Positions 34,113-42,842 of a stretch of 64,000 bases of DNA are shown here, one piece after another; positions within the stretch are counted from its first letter, which is position 1, and every line of letters begins with the position of its first letter. Position numbers and translations under genes: made by a program. The stretch spans positions 1 to 64,000 of the forward strand of contig NZ_LIGX01000018.1 of NCBI RefSeq assembly GCF_001683795.1. The letters are read 5' to 3'. A model generated the notes under the pieces. It was not told the DNA's origin, ran no database searches, and was given only the letters and a program-made list of their open reading frames with translations. Source of the DNA: Neoakkermansia glycaniphila (GTDB lineage Bacteria > Verrucomicrobiota > Verrucomicrobiia > Verrucomicrobiales > Akkermansiaceae).

Positions 34113-35204
34113 ATGACCGCTTCCGAAGCCCCCCTGAGCATCGTCTTCTCTGCCGACCGCAACTTCTCCGTGCCGCTCGGCCTCGCCGTACATTCCCTGC
34201 TCAAACATGCTGCGCCGGGCCGCCGCTACGACATCCACGTCCTCGACGGCGGAGTCCGCGACGACGTCAAGGACGTCATCGACACATGGAAAAGCAGCCA
34301 CGACTTCACCATCAGCTACCACGACCTCCGGCAGCAATTCCGCTCCTGCGGCAGCGGCAGCGGCGACTTCACCGCCGCCATGTACTACCGCTTCCTCATC
34401 CCCGACCTCCTGCCGGAAACCGTCCACCGCGCCCTCTACGTCGACTCCGACGTCATGTTCCTCCAGGACTGCGGCGAACTCTTCCAAACCGACCTCGACG
34501 ATTATTGCCTTGGAGCCGTGCAGGACGTCTACCTTGCCAGCCTCGGAGACTCCGTACGGCACAGCCGCATCGTCGAAGACCTCGGCTTCCCCATCGACCA
34601 CCCCTACTACCTCTCCGGCCAGCTCCTGATGAACCTCGACCGCATGCGCGCCACGCAGGCGGCGGAACGCCTCATCCGCTACGCCGAAACGCACAGCCAC
34701 CTCTACCGCTTCCCCGATCAGGACATTATGAACATCGTCCTCGAAGGCGAAATCAAAACCATCCCCTACCAATGGTGCATCATGCCCTGCTTTGAAAAGG
34801 AAAGCCTCGCAGGCACCTTCCATACCCGCCTCAAACACATCCCCTACGGCGCAGCCGAAATCCTCGAAGCCACCCGCTGCCCGGCTCTCGTCCACTTTGC
34901 GGGCGGCAGCAAGCCGGACAGCACCTCCCCGCCTCCCACGCAGCTCGAAGCCACCTTCTTCCGCTACCGGAAAGAAACCCCGTGGACCCAGGAACCGCCC
35001 TACACGCCCGGCTACATCAAACACGCCGCACAGGCCGCCAGCAACGACCCCGAACGGGCCAAACGCACCGCCGCCGCCTTGATGCAATGCCTGCGGGCCG
35101 TCTACCCCATCCCCGGCGCGCCGAAAACATTCCGCATCCTTCTGAACGCCTACATCCGCATCGCGGCCAAATGGCAACGCATCCGCCGCAACAAAGCGGC
35201 CTGA
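34113..35204 (+). CDS. Family 8 glycosyltransferase (LPS glucosyl/galactosyltransferase type)
   Basis: The 363-residue protein begins SIVFSADRNFSVPLGLAVHSLL, with DxD motif ALYVDSDVMFL and acceptor-side motifs YYLSGQLLMNLDRM and FPDQDIMNIVL. The C-terminal basic helix (RIAAKWQRIRRNK) suggests peripheral membrane binding as in LPS-core enzymes. The ATG at 34113 is used instead of an in-frame TTG nine bases upstream. A TTGATC / TATCAA pair around 34034-34062 may be its promoter. It diverges from the pyruvyl transferase/GT2 pair. Confidence 0.88.
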   Translation: MTASEAPLSIVFSADRNFSVPLGLAVHSLLKHAAPGRRYDIHVLDGGVRDDVKDVIDTWKSSHDFTISYHDLRQQFRSCGSGSGDFTAAMYYRFLIPDLLPETVHRALYVDSDVMFLQDCGELFQTDLDDYCLGAVQDVYLASLGDSVRHSRIVEDLGFPIDHPYYLSGQLLMNLDRMRATQAAERLIRYAETHSHLYRFPDQDIMNIVLEGEIKTIPYQWCIMPCFEKESLAGTFHTRLKHIPYGAAEILEATRCPALVHFAGGSKPDSTSPPPTQLEATFFRYRKETPWTQEPPYTPGYIKHAAQAASNDPERAKRTAAALMQCLRAVYPIPGAPKTFRILLNAYIRIAAKWQRIRRNKAA

Positions 35205-35228
35205 ACCGCGCCACGCACGGAAGCTGCG

Positions 35229-35891
35229 TCACTCGTCGCTCTTCTCAGACGAATCGAACAGAGACTGGTACGAAGGCAGGCTCCACCGCCATGCAATCGC
35301 GCCGAACCGCACGATCGACACCAGGAAAAAGCCGATCACGAACGCGTACGTAGACGGCACCTCCCAGTACTTGCAAAACAGAAAACCGATCGACCCGACC
35401 AACGCCGCCGTCGCATACAACTCGCCGGGGCGGAACACATACGGCACATTCCCCGTAGCCAGATCGCGCAAAATACCTCCGGCCACCCCCGTACACAACC
35501 CCATCAGCACGCAAATCACGGAAGGGAACCCCGCATCGAACGACTTCTGCGTACCGATCATCGTAAACAAAGCCACCGTCAGGGCATCCATCACGCGGAT
35601 CGTCCCCATCGGAGGCCGCCACTTCCGCACCACGAAAAACACCACAAACGACGTAATCAACGCCACATACAAATACGGCAGCCCGCTCGGCACCGTCCAA
35701 TAAACCGGAATCGTATTGCCGTACATATCGTGCCCCAGCAGCACATCGCGCACCGTACCGCCCCCCAGGGCGCAAATCGAACCGCACGTCACCACCCCGA
35801 ACAAATCCATACGTACGCGGGAAGAAGCAATCGACCCTGCCAAGGCTCCTACAAGAACCCCCAGATTCTCACAAATCGTCATGAACTCCAT
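35229..35891 (-). CDS. TRIC-type cation channel / UPF0126 membrane protein
   Basis: The 220-residue protein has about seven hydrophobic segments in two homologous halves. Each half carries the family signature: ICALGGGTVRDVLLG in the first, VAGGILRDLATGNVP in the second. Bacterial TRIC proteins form trimeric monovalent cation channels in the inner membrane. It starts 21 bp after the stop of the metallo-hydrolase gene and is probably co-transcribed with it. Confidence 0.88.
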   Translation of the reverse strand: MEFMTICENLGVLVGALAGSIASSRVRMDLFGVVTCGSICALGGGTVRDVLLGHDMYGNTIPVYWTVPSGLPYLYVALITSFVVFFVVRKWRPPMGTIRVMDALTVALFTMIGTQKSFDAGFPSVICVLMGLCTGVAGGILRDLATGNVPYVFRPGELYATAALVGSIGFLFCKYWEVPSTYAFVIGFFLVSIVRFGAIAWRWSLPSYQSLFDSSEKSDE

Positions 35892-35912
35892 AGCGTGCGC
35901 TCCCTTCGATCA

Positions 35913-36692
35913 TCATGGCTCAACCGTAATCCAAGGTAGAACATCCACCGGCGAAGCGCAATACAAATTCGTCGACAAACCGAGTTTTGTCAGCGACTGC
36001 ATCATCAAAGCCCGCGCCACGCCCGGCTCATTGCACTCCCGGCTCAAATGGGCCAGCACCAAATGGCGCAACCCCTGATGCGCGATCGCCTCCACGAACT
36101 CGCACGCCTGCCCGTTCGACAAATGCCCGTGCTGCGAAGCGATACGCTGCTTCAGCGGCCATGGCCGCCGCGTACAGGCCGCCAGAATATCCGGCTCGTA
36201 ATTCGACTCCAGATACAAAGCCTCCACCCCCGCCAGAAACTCCGGCACATGCTTCTGCACATGCCCCGTATCCGTCAAATACCCCAGACTCACCTCCCCG
36301 CAATCGAACCGGAATCCCACCGGATCCACCGCATCGTGCGCCACCCCGAACGGAGTCACCCGCAAATCCCCCAACTCGAACGAATGCCCCGCCTCGAAAA
36401 ACGAACAGGCCGCATGCGGCGCCTTCTCCCGGATCTCCATCCCCGTATGCCGCGTACAGAACACCCGCACCGGCACCCGTTTTGAAAGCTGGTGCAGCCC
36501 CTGAGTATGGTCGGCATGCTCGTGAGTCACCAGCACGGCGGACAAATCCTCAAGCTCAAGCCCCACCTCCGCCAGCCGCCGCTTCAACTGCAACGCACTG
36601 ATCCCCGCATCCACAAGCACATGCACCCCTCCGGCGCTGATCACCGAAGCATTCCCCGCACTGCTGCTGGCCAGAACAGAAAAACGAATCAT
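35913..36692 (-). CDS. Metallo-beta-lactamase-fold hydrolase (YycJ/WalJ-like)
   Basis: The 259-residue protein has the early motif SSSAGNASVI, typical of the YycJ group, and the metal-binding THEHADHTQGL near residue 57. Later His/Asp ligands are in LTDTGH and VLAHLSREC. YycJ-like proteins are 5'-3' exonuclease-type or regulatory hydrolases linked to DNA and cell-wall maintenance; the role here is by similarity. It leads a two-gene operon with the TRIC-type gene. Confidence 0.85.
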   Translation of the reverse strand: MIRFSVLASSSAGNASVISAGGVHVLVDAGISALQLKRRLAEVGLELEDLSAVLVTHEHADHTQGLHQLSKRVPVRVFCTRHTGMEIREKAPHAACSFFEAGHSFELGDLRVTPFGVAHDAVDPVGFRFDCGEVSLGYLTDTGHVQKHVPEFLAGVEALYLESNYEPDILAACTRRPWPLKQRIASQHGHLSNGQACEFVEAIAHQGLRHLVLAHLSRECNEPGVARALMMQSLTKLGLSTNLYCASPVDVLPWITVEP

Positions 36693-36701
36693 CTCCCCGT
36701 T

Positions 36702-36730
36702 ACCCTATCACGAAACAACGAAACCCTCAA
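36702..36730 (-). promoter_or_regulatory. Promoter of the metallo-hydrolase operon
   Basis: On the minus strand: -35 TTGAGG (36725-36730), 17-base spacer, -10 TAGGGT (36702-36707). The ATG is 9 bases downstream. Confidence 0.55.
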
Positions 36731-36746
36731 GAGCTCCCCCGCGCCA

Positions 36747-37742
36747 TCAGCATGCACCGCCGCACACGCACGTCCGCACCGATGTAGACCTCATCTCCGG
36801 CAGAATAAACTTATGCACCTCCACCGCCGCGCGCCGCGCGCCGAACTCCTCCACACAGCAGCACGCCAGATCATGCACCAGCGTCTCCACCAGCCGCCGC
36901 GGCCTCGCCGCCGCCACCGCCATCAGCCTCTTCGAAAGCGCATCGTAATCCACCGTCCGCGCCAGATCGTCCCCGGCCTCGGCAAAAAACATCGGCGGCA
37001 CAAGCTCCACATCCGCCGTCAACCGCTGTGGCTCGGCCCGCTCCTCATCCGGCACGCCGATCGAACAAACCAGCTCCAGCCCGTTCAGCCGAATCACATC
37101 TTCCTCGCGGGGGACAGACGGAACCTTATCGACAAGAAGCCGTAAAACGCGCAAATCGGGCACCAGCAAATCCGGCTTTGCCTGCACAAGCTGCGCCGCA
37201 TCGTTATACCCCGTCAACACACCCACGGCCATCACGCCGGCGCAATGAGCCGCCGCCATATCATGCTGCATATCGCCGATAAACGCCGTCTCCTCAGCCC
37301 GCAGGCCGTGCTGCGCCATCAGCGAACCGATATAAGCCTCCTTATCCCGCACCCCGGCATGAATCGCCTCGAAAAAATCGAACATCCCCAGCTCCCGGCA
37401 CTGCTCATCGAACGCCTTCGCATCCACGCTCGTCAACACGAAACAGCGAATCCCCCTCCTCCGGCAAAACAGCATAAACTCCCGCGCATGCGGCAGAATA
37501 CACACCGGTGTACACGACACCTTGAACCCGTACCTGAAATGATCCTCCACCTCATCGATCGGCACCTCAGGCAGCACCCTCGCATAATAATCCGGATACG
37601 GAAGCTGGAACTCCGCACGAAACTCATCCAGAGAAAGAGGCTTGCGCCCATACTGCTCGAATACATGATTGGACGCATCCAGCGTCAACCCCAAATCATC
37701 GCACAACGTACCCGACCAATCGAAAATCAAATTCCTGAACAT
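36747..37742 (-). CDS. HAD phosphatase - dihydroneopterin aldolase (FolB) fusion
   Basis: The start at 37742 gives MFRNLIFDWSGTLCDD; the upstream in-frame extension overlaps the next gene and is rejected. Residues 1-205 are a HAD hydrolase: motif I DWSGT (second Asp replaced by Ser), motif II in FVLTSVD, Lys in RDKEAYIG, motif IV FIGDMQHDM. Residues about 215-331 are FolB-like: VIRLNGLELVCSIGVPDEER, TVDYDALSKRL, RLVETLVHDLA, and VEVHKFILP with the catalytic Lys. FolB cleaves dihydroneopterin in folate synthesis. The joined phosphatase could remove phosphate from dihydroneopterin phosphate just before that step; this is inference. The protein ends CVCGGAC. Confidence 0.85.
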   Translation of the reverse strand: MFRNLIFDWSGTLCDDLGLTLDASNHVFEQYGRKPLSLDEFRAEFQLPYPDYYARVLPEVPIDEVEDHFRYGFKVSCTPVCILPHAREFMLFCRRRGIRCFVLTSVDAKAFDEQCRELGMFDFFEAIHAGVRDKEAYIGSLMAQHGLRAEETAFIGDMQHDMAAAHCAGVMAVGVLTGYNDAAQLVQAKPDLLVPDLRVLRLLVDKVPSVPREEDVIRLNGLELVCSIGVPDEERAEPQRLTADVELVPPMFFAEAGDDLARTVDYDALSKRLMAVAAARPRRLVETLVHDLACCCVEEFGARRAAVEVHKFILPEMRSTSVRTCVCGGAC

Positions 37743-37761
37743 AACAAAACAAACGAAAAAA

Positions 37762-38742
37762 TCACCGAACACGATACGGAGACCAATCCTTCCGATCCAT
37801 CGGCGCCGGCACCGCCTTCGGAGCCACACGCCCTCCCTTTCCTCTCCTGGCATCCTTCAGCCGCGCATGCTTCAGCTCCTTATTCACGAACGGATTATTC
37901 AACCCGTACTTCGCCCACGGCCCTTCCTTCACAAGATGAAAATCCACAAACCGCCAATGCACGCGTGCTGAACCCGAAGGAATCCCCAGAAAATCCCGCA
38001 CGGCCGGAGAAATATCGATCCCTGCCGCATTATTATTCGCATTCTTCGGCGGCTTCGATCCGAACACATACTCCCAATCATCCGTCGTAAACGGCCCGCA
38101 ATCCTCCCACTGGGCGAAACAATACCTCCCTTCATAGAAAATCTGCACCCACACCCCCTTGCACACCGAACGACCGGCCCTCTCGAAATCACGCTTGAAC
38201 CAGGGAATCACCCGCTCCGCCTCCGGCTTATGAGCGGAAGAACCCACACAATCGTTATACGGCAACGCCACATAAAACGGATTCAACCGCGGCACAAACC
38301 CCTTCGGACAAAAATCCTCCGTCCGGAACTCCGTATCCGGATGGTCGAAGCCGCCGTAATTCGCCTGCCACAGCTGATCCCACGAACTTTTGTGATTCGG
38401 CGTCTTATTACGCGCCGTCGGAGCCTCCCCGATCCAGAACACCGTCGCCGTCACATCGAAATGCCAGGGATACACCCCCACCTTCGCAGGAAACTTCGTC
38501 GTCTTCGGATCCGCATAACGCATCTCTTCCCCCTTCCTGCCTCCCGCCGCAAACTTAACTGGAGCATTCGGCGGAGCAAGCCTCCCTCCTTGGGCCGGAG
38601 CCGGAACCTCCTTCTCGCCGCTCACCTCCACAGAGCCGGAAGAGCCGCCCCTGATCGACACGCCGCCACCGGACTGCACCGCAGCGCCCCCGCTCCCGGG
38701 AACCATCCACAACAACAGAACAGCGGCAACCGTGCGAACCAT
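37762..38742 (-). CDS. Secreted double-psi-barrel-like protein (326 aa)
   Basis: The start at 38742 gives a signal sequence (VRTVAAVLLLWMVPGSGGA). A Gly/Ser/Pro-rich spacer follows (to about residue 75), then a conserved domain with Cys-containing ALPYNDCVG, CFAQWEDCGPFTTDDWEYVFG and AGIDISPAVRDFLGI. The GPF...D...GIDIS..A...L order is like RlpA/double-psi beta-barrel proteins, where it forms the barrel core. The C-terminus is strongly basic. Function unknown; a cell-wall role is a guess. It starts 10 bp downstream of nadB and 19 bp before the HAD-FolB gene, so all three may be co-transcribed. Confidence 0.65.
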   Translation of the reverse strand: MVRTVAAVLLLWMVPGSGGAAVQSGGGVSIRGGSSGSVEVSGEKEVPAPAQGGRLAPPNAPVKFAAGGRKGEEMRYADPKTTKFPAKVGVYPWHFDVTATVFWIGEAPTARNKTPNHKSSWDQLWQANYGGFDHPDTEFRTEDFCPKGFVPRLNPFYVALPYNDCVGSSAHKPEAERVIPWFKRDFERAGRSVCKGVWVQIFYEGRYCFAQWEDCGPFTTDDWEYVFGSKPPKNANNNAAGIDISPAVRDFLGIPSGSARVHWRFVDFHLVKEGPWAKYGLNNPFVNKELKHARLKDARRGKGGRVAPKAVPAPMDRKDWSPYRVR

Positions 38743-38752
38743 ACCATCAAAA

Positions 38753-40357
38753 CTACCAGCGGTGAATCGTCGTCGGAACGGCACTCGGCCCCCGTTCCGG
38801 GGCATCCATCGTATAATGCAGCCCCCTGCTCTCATTGCGCCGGATCGCGCAATCCACAATCAGCTCCGCAACCGTCACCAGATTGCGCAACTCAAGAATC
38901 TCGGGAGTCACGCAATACCCCCAGTAAAACTCCTTCACCTCGCGGCTCAGAATCCGCAGGCGAGTTGCCGCACGCTGCAAACGGTGATTCGACCGCACGA
39001 TCGACACATAATCCCACATCAGACGGCGAATCTCATCCCAATTATGGTAAATAATCGCCAAATCATCGGGAGGCACCGCCTCCCCGCTATGCCACTCGGG
39101 AATGGGATACGACTCCGCCGGATGCGCCAAAGGAAGCTTCACCAACATCGTACGCAACGCACGGCGCGCAATCACCACGCACTCCAGCAGGGAATTCGAA
39201 GCAAGGCGATTCGCCCCGTGCAGCCCCGTACAGCCCACCTCTCCGGCGGCGAAAAGCCCGCGCATCGACGACTGCCCATTCGTATCCGTCGCCACACCAC
39301 CGCACTGGTAATGCGCCGCCGGCACCACCGGAATCGGCTGCGTCGAAGGATCGATCCCGTAGGAACGGCACGTCTCGTCGATCAGCGGAAACCGCTCCGC
39401 CATATATCCGGCGGGCTTGTGCGTAATATCCACATACACGCACGGATTCCCCGTCCTCTTGATCTCCGAATCGATCGCTCGCGCCACAATGTCGCGCGGA
39501 GCCAGAGAACCCCGGCGATCATACTTGTGCATGAACTCCTTCCCATCCGCACCGATCAGCACACCGCCCTCGCCACGCACCGCCTCGGAAATCAGAAACG
39601 TCTGACCCGCGCGATCATCCGCCCGCTTATTGTAAAAACACGTCGGATGAAACTGGACAAACTCCATATTGGAAATCGTCGCCCCGGCGCGCCAGGCCAT
39701 CGCCACACCGTCCCCCGTCGCCGTATCCGGATTCGTCGTAAACAAATACACGCGGCCCGCGCCCCCCGTCGCCAGCAGCACGCGATCACTGCGGAAAATC
39801 TCCACCTTCCCCGTCCCCTTCACCAGCACATACGCCCCCAGCACCCGATCCTCCGTCACCAGCCCCAACTTCGCCGTCGTAATCAAATCGATCGCCACAT
39901 GACCTTCCAGCAGCGTAATCCGTGGATTATCCCGCACAGCCTGAAGCAGCTTCGAACTGATCTCCAGCCCCGTCGTATCCTTCGCATGCAGAATGCGCCG
40001 CTGCGAATGCCCCCCCTCGCGGCCCAGCTCGAACCCGGCCGGCTCCTCCGCATCCGCATCGAAATCCACCCCCCAGTGCAGCAACTCGTCAATCGCCGCC
40101 GGAGCCTCCTCCACAATCGTCCGCACCGCCTGCTCTACGCAAAGCCCAGCGCCGGCATCCAGCGTATCCGCCACATGCGACTCGAAAGAATCCTCGGCGG
40201 ACATCACCGCCGCAATCCCGCCCTGCGCCTTCGCCGAACTCGAATCCAGCGCCTCCCCCTTCGTCAAAACCGTCACATTCCCATACTCCGCTGCACGCAA
40301 AGCAAAACTCAAACCGGCAACACCACTGCCGATCACTAAAAAATCAGTCGTAAACAT
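38753..40357 (-). CDS. nadB: L-aspartate oxidase
   Basis: The 534-residue flavoprotein oxidises L-aspartate to iminoaspartate, the first step of NAD synthesis. The FAD motif is VIGSGVAGLSFALRAAE (residues 8-24). SSSAKAQGGIAAVM, EGGHSQRRILHAKDTTG, and the active-site stretches VQFHPTCFYNK and GLFAAGEVGCTGLHGANRLASN are diagnostic. A Shine-Dalgarno-like AGAGG is 5 bases before the ATG, and a TAGAGT -10 lies further upstream, unlike the leaderless genes nearby. Confidence 0.97.
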   Translation of the reverse strand: MFTTDFLVIGSGVAGLSFALRAAEYGNVTVLTKGEALDSSSAKAQGGIAAVMSAEDSFESHVADTLDAGAGLCVEQAVRTIVEEAPAAIDELLHWGVDFDADAEEPAGFELGREGGHSQRRILHAKDTTGLEISSKLLQAVRDNPRITLLEGHVAIDLITTAKLGLVTEDRVLGAYVLVKGTGKVEIFRSDRVLLATGGAGRVYLFTTNPDTATGDGVAMAWRAGATISNMEFVQFHPTCFYNKRADDRAGQTFLISEAVRGEGGVLIGADGKEFMHKYDRRGSLAPRDIVARAIDSEIKRTGNPCVYVDITHKPAGYMAERFPLIDETCRSYGIDPSTQPIPVVPAAHYQCGGVATDTNGQSSMRGLFAAGEVGCTGLHGANRLASNSLLECVVIARRALRTMLVKLPLAHPAESYPIPEWHSGEAVPPDDLAIIYHNWDEIRRLMWDYVSIVRSNHRLQRAATRLRILSREVKEFYWGYCVTPEILELRNLVTVAELIVDCAIRRNESRGLHYTMDAPERGPSAVPTTIHRW

Positions 40358-40476
40358 GATAACCTCTGCGGAACTCTACCATAAAAAAACGCCAACGTCA
40401 CGCACAATTGACCCGACCTGCCGAGGAAACACGCGGAACCCTCCGCCCTGCTCCGGTCCGACCTCCTCCCACCACT

Positions 40477-41364
40477 TCAAGCCCGGGGATGCGCTGCCTC
40501 ATACACCTCCTTCAGCCGGGCCCGCGTCACATGCATATACACCTGAGTCGTCGAAAGAGACGCATGCCCGAGCAACTCCTGCACCGCCCGCAAATCCGCC
40601 CCCGCCTCCAGCAAATGAGTCGCGAACGAATGCCGCAGCTTATGAGGAGAAATATGAAAAGGCACATCCGAAAACCTCAAATACTTATCCAGCATCTGCT
40701 CGATACTCCTCCCCGTCATCCTCCTCCGCAGCCTCGAAATAAACAGCGGCCCATCCTCCGGCAAACCCGCCATCTCCACATACTCCCGCACCGCCTTCAC
40801 CGCCGCACGCCCCACCGGCACCAGCCGCACCTTCCGCCCCTTCCCCTTGATACGCAAACACTCCACATCCCCTCGGAACGCCCCCGCATCGAGTGCAGCC
40901 AGCTCGCTCAACCGCAAACCGCAGGAATAAAAAAGCTCCAGAATAGCCGCATCGCGAAACGGCAGCCAAACCGGCATCCTCTTATCAAGCTTCACCTTGA
41001 ACGGCACCTCCAGCAACCCCAGCATCTGCTCCACATTCAAAAACACAGGCAGCGGCTTGCCCGCCTTCGGCAAGGCCACCTCAGCCAAAGGATTCACGCC
41101 CAAACCCTCCCGCTTCATCAAAAACCCGTAAAAACACCTCAGTGCGGCAAACCGCTGACGAATCGACGAAGCCGCCAGCTCCTCCTTCAACAACACAAAA
41201 AGCCACTCGCGAAACACATCCGCGCTGCAAGCATGCCAACCCTCGAACCGATCGCCCATCCACCCCCGGAACGCCTCCAGACTCCGCCTGTACGAAGCCG
41301 TCGTATGAGGAGAAGCCTGGCGCTCCGCCGTCAAAAACACAAAAAAACGCTCCATCGCATCCAT
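40477..41364 (-). CDS. xerC: Tyrosine recombinase XerC/XerD
   Basis: The 295-residue protein has the SAM-like N-terminal domain (about 1-90) and the catalytic domain with Arg in SCGLRLSELAAL, the beta-hairpin Lys region RIKGKGRKVRLVPV, and HKLRHSFATHLLEAGADLR. GHASLSTTQVYMHV carries the nucleophile Tyr. It resolves chromosome dimers at dif with its partner. Whether it is XerC or XerD cannot be settled here. The frame is open further upstream, but the MDAMERFFVFLTAERQ start fits the family. Confidence 0.92.
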   Translation of the reverse strand: MDAMERFFVFLTAERQASPHTTASYRRSLEAFRGWMGDRFEGWHACSADVFREWLFVLLKEELAASSIRQRFAALRCFYGFLMKREGLGVNPLAEVALPKAGKPLPVFLNVEQMLGLLEVPFKVKLDKRMPVWLPFRDAAILELFYSCGLRLSELAALDAGAFRGDVECLRIKGKGRKVRLVPVGRAAVKAVREYVEMAGLPEDGPLFISRLRRRMTGRSIEQMLDKYLRFSDVPFHISPHKLRHSFATHLLEAGADLRAVQELLGHASLSTTQVYMHVTRARLKEVYEAAHPRA

Positions 41365-41785
41365 ATCGACACTCGGCCCAACAGCCGACAATGCTACCTT
41401 AACCTCAAACCTCCCCCGCGTAAAGCCGCAAACCGGGCATGCCCCCTTCACCACCACAGCCACAACCACGGCAGCACGGCAACAGGCCACCCTACCAACA
41501 CCCATCCCAGCAACACACCCGCAAACATCGAACTCGCCATCACCTTTCCGTTGCCATCGCCCTCTCCATAACAACGGTCATCCGGTTCCGGCTCCATGGA
41601 AAAAACCTTCCATCCTCGTCTTTCTATTATTCGCCATCGACTGGATTCGAGAGCAGGCGCAGCACGTCAGGCCGTGAAAGGTCCAGTCATCCGGCGAGTA
41701 GCACGTCTGAAGATACGCACATTTCAAGAACAACTGCCGCGTTTTCGCTTGACTCAAATGCTGCGGCCATTTAGTGTCACGGCAC
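41365..41785. other. Intergenic region upstream of xerC
   Basis: No firm gene. A 30-codon minus-strand ORF (41448-41540) encodes a very hydrophobic peptide (MASSMFAGVLLGWVLVGWPV...) with a weak ribosome site, and is only a possibility. The plus-strand promoter of the next gene lies at 41749-41777. From about 41600 the base bias changes from C/A-rich to balanced or G-leaning, as in the gene that follows. Confidence 0.35.
41749..41777 (+). promoter_or_regulatory. Promoter of the GYF_2-YbjQ gene
   Basis: -35 TTGACT (41749-41754), 17-base spacer, weak -10 TAGTGT (41772-41777). The ATG starts 8 bases later. Confidence 0.5.
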
Positions 41786-42400
41786 ATGCAAACCTACTAC
41801 TACTATGATGGTGCCCGCCAAATGGGCCCCTATACGCTTCCGCTTTTCCATGCCCTTGTGCAGCAGGGAACCATCAACGCGAAAACGCCGGTCTGCCGCG
41901 AAGGCGCGACCGAGTGGACGACTTGGGAAGCCCTGTCCGCCGAGCTTGAACCGGCTCCTCGGCACTCTTCTCCGGTGCCGCCGCCTCCCGCGCCGCCTGC
42001 CCCTCCCTCCGTACCGCATGATGCACCTTCCGTCCCCCGGCCTCCGTCGGTACCAGCCGGCATTCCGGCCACGCCCGGCAGGCAATTCCCCGTCACAACC
42101 ACGGAGTCGCTTCCACAGGGTGAGATCTCTGCGGTCTTAGGAATCGTTTCCGGCAGTATCGTGAAGACGCGCCATGTGGGCAAACACATGATCGCTGGGT
42201 TGAAGTCGCTTCTCGGCGGCGAGCTGGACGAGTACACACGACTCGAGGAGGAAGCGAAGGCGCAAGCCCTACAGCGTATGACGGATCGCGCCCGCGCCAT
42301 AGGTGCTGACGCCGTGGTTGGCATGCGGTTCATGAGTGCGGATATTTTCGATAGCGTGACGGAAGTATGCGCCTACGGTACCGCCGTGCGCATCGACTGA
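41786..42400 (+). CDS. GYF_2 domain - YbjQ (UPF0145) fusion protein
   Basis: The 204-residue protein starts MQTYYYYDGARQMGPYTLPL, a GYF_2 domain (about 1-50) of the kind that binds proline-rich peptides in bacterial membrane-linked proteins. A Pro-rich linker (about 55-95) follows, which could itself be a GYF ligand. The C-terminal YbjQ/UPF0145 domain (about 105-204) contains GSIVKTRHVGKHMIAGLKSL, LGGELDEYTRLEEEAK and GADAVVGMRFMS. YbjQ proteins form pentameric rings of unknown role. The base bias (G at or above C on the coding strand) differs from all neighbours, suggesting recent arrival or inversion. Confidence 0.85.
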   Translation: MQTYYYYDGARQMGPYTLPLFHALVQQGTINAKTPVCREGATEWTTWEALSAELEPAPRHSSPVPPPPAPPAPPSVPHDAPSVPRPPSVPAGIPATPGRQFPVTTTESLPQGEISAVLGIVSGSIVKTRHVGKHMIAGLKSLLGGELDEYTRLEEEAKAQALQRMTDRARAIGADAVVGMRFMSADIFDSVTEVCAYGTAVRID

Positions 42401-42842
42401 TTTCGTCGCCCGGATTGCAGAAGGTCAATCCAGCGGGCGGGATCATCCTTCCAGATACCCTACCGCACCTGCCGGACGCGTTCGTCCTGAACAAGCCGCC
42501 GCACCTGTGCGGAACGCGGCCAGCGTCCCCACCAGATCCGCGTGCAACAAAGCCTCGCAGGATTCATCCACCTCCATCCTCCGAACATCCGCCGCGCCGT
42601 TAACCGTCGCGTAAATCTCGTGCCACCACTACGGCATATAAAGGTGCACCGCCATCTGCATCGAGCACTGTTGTTGAAAAACTGTCCATGTCTTCCAGCA
42701 TAAAGCATCTGCTCCTTGCCTTTCTCGAACATTCAGGAACACTTTCACCCCCCCTTCCCCTCGAAATCAGGAAACCAAACAACCCGCAATCACATTAGAT
42801 GAAAGAATACTTCTCATTTTCGCTTATACTATAAATAATCTG
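42401..42842. other. Intergenic region with a possible gene remnant
   Basis: On the minus strand two short open stretches in different frames could be pieces of one decayed gene. One is MLEDMDSFSTTVLDADGGAP at about 42690-42600. The other is WHEIYATVNGAADV...VGYLEG at about 42625-42445. No family was recognised. Just before the GH36-like gene the sequence is AT-rich with TATACTATAAAT (around 42824-42835), a likely -10 region for that gene. Confidence 0.3.

Noticed and set aside
41448..41540. 30-residue hydrophobic peptide gene upstream of xerC
   Set aside because: It is possible as a small membrane peptide, but the only support is hydrophobicity and a weak ribosome site, too little for a CDS call.
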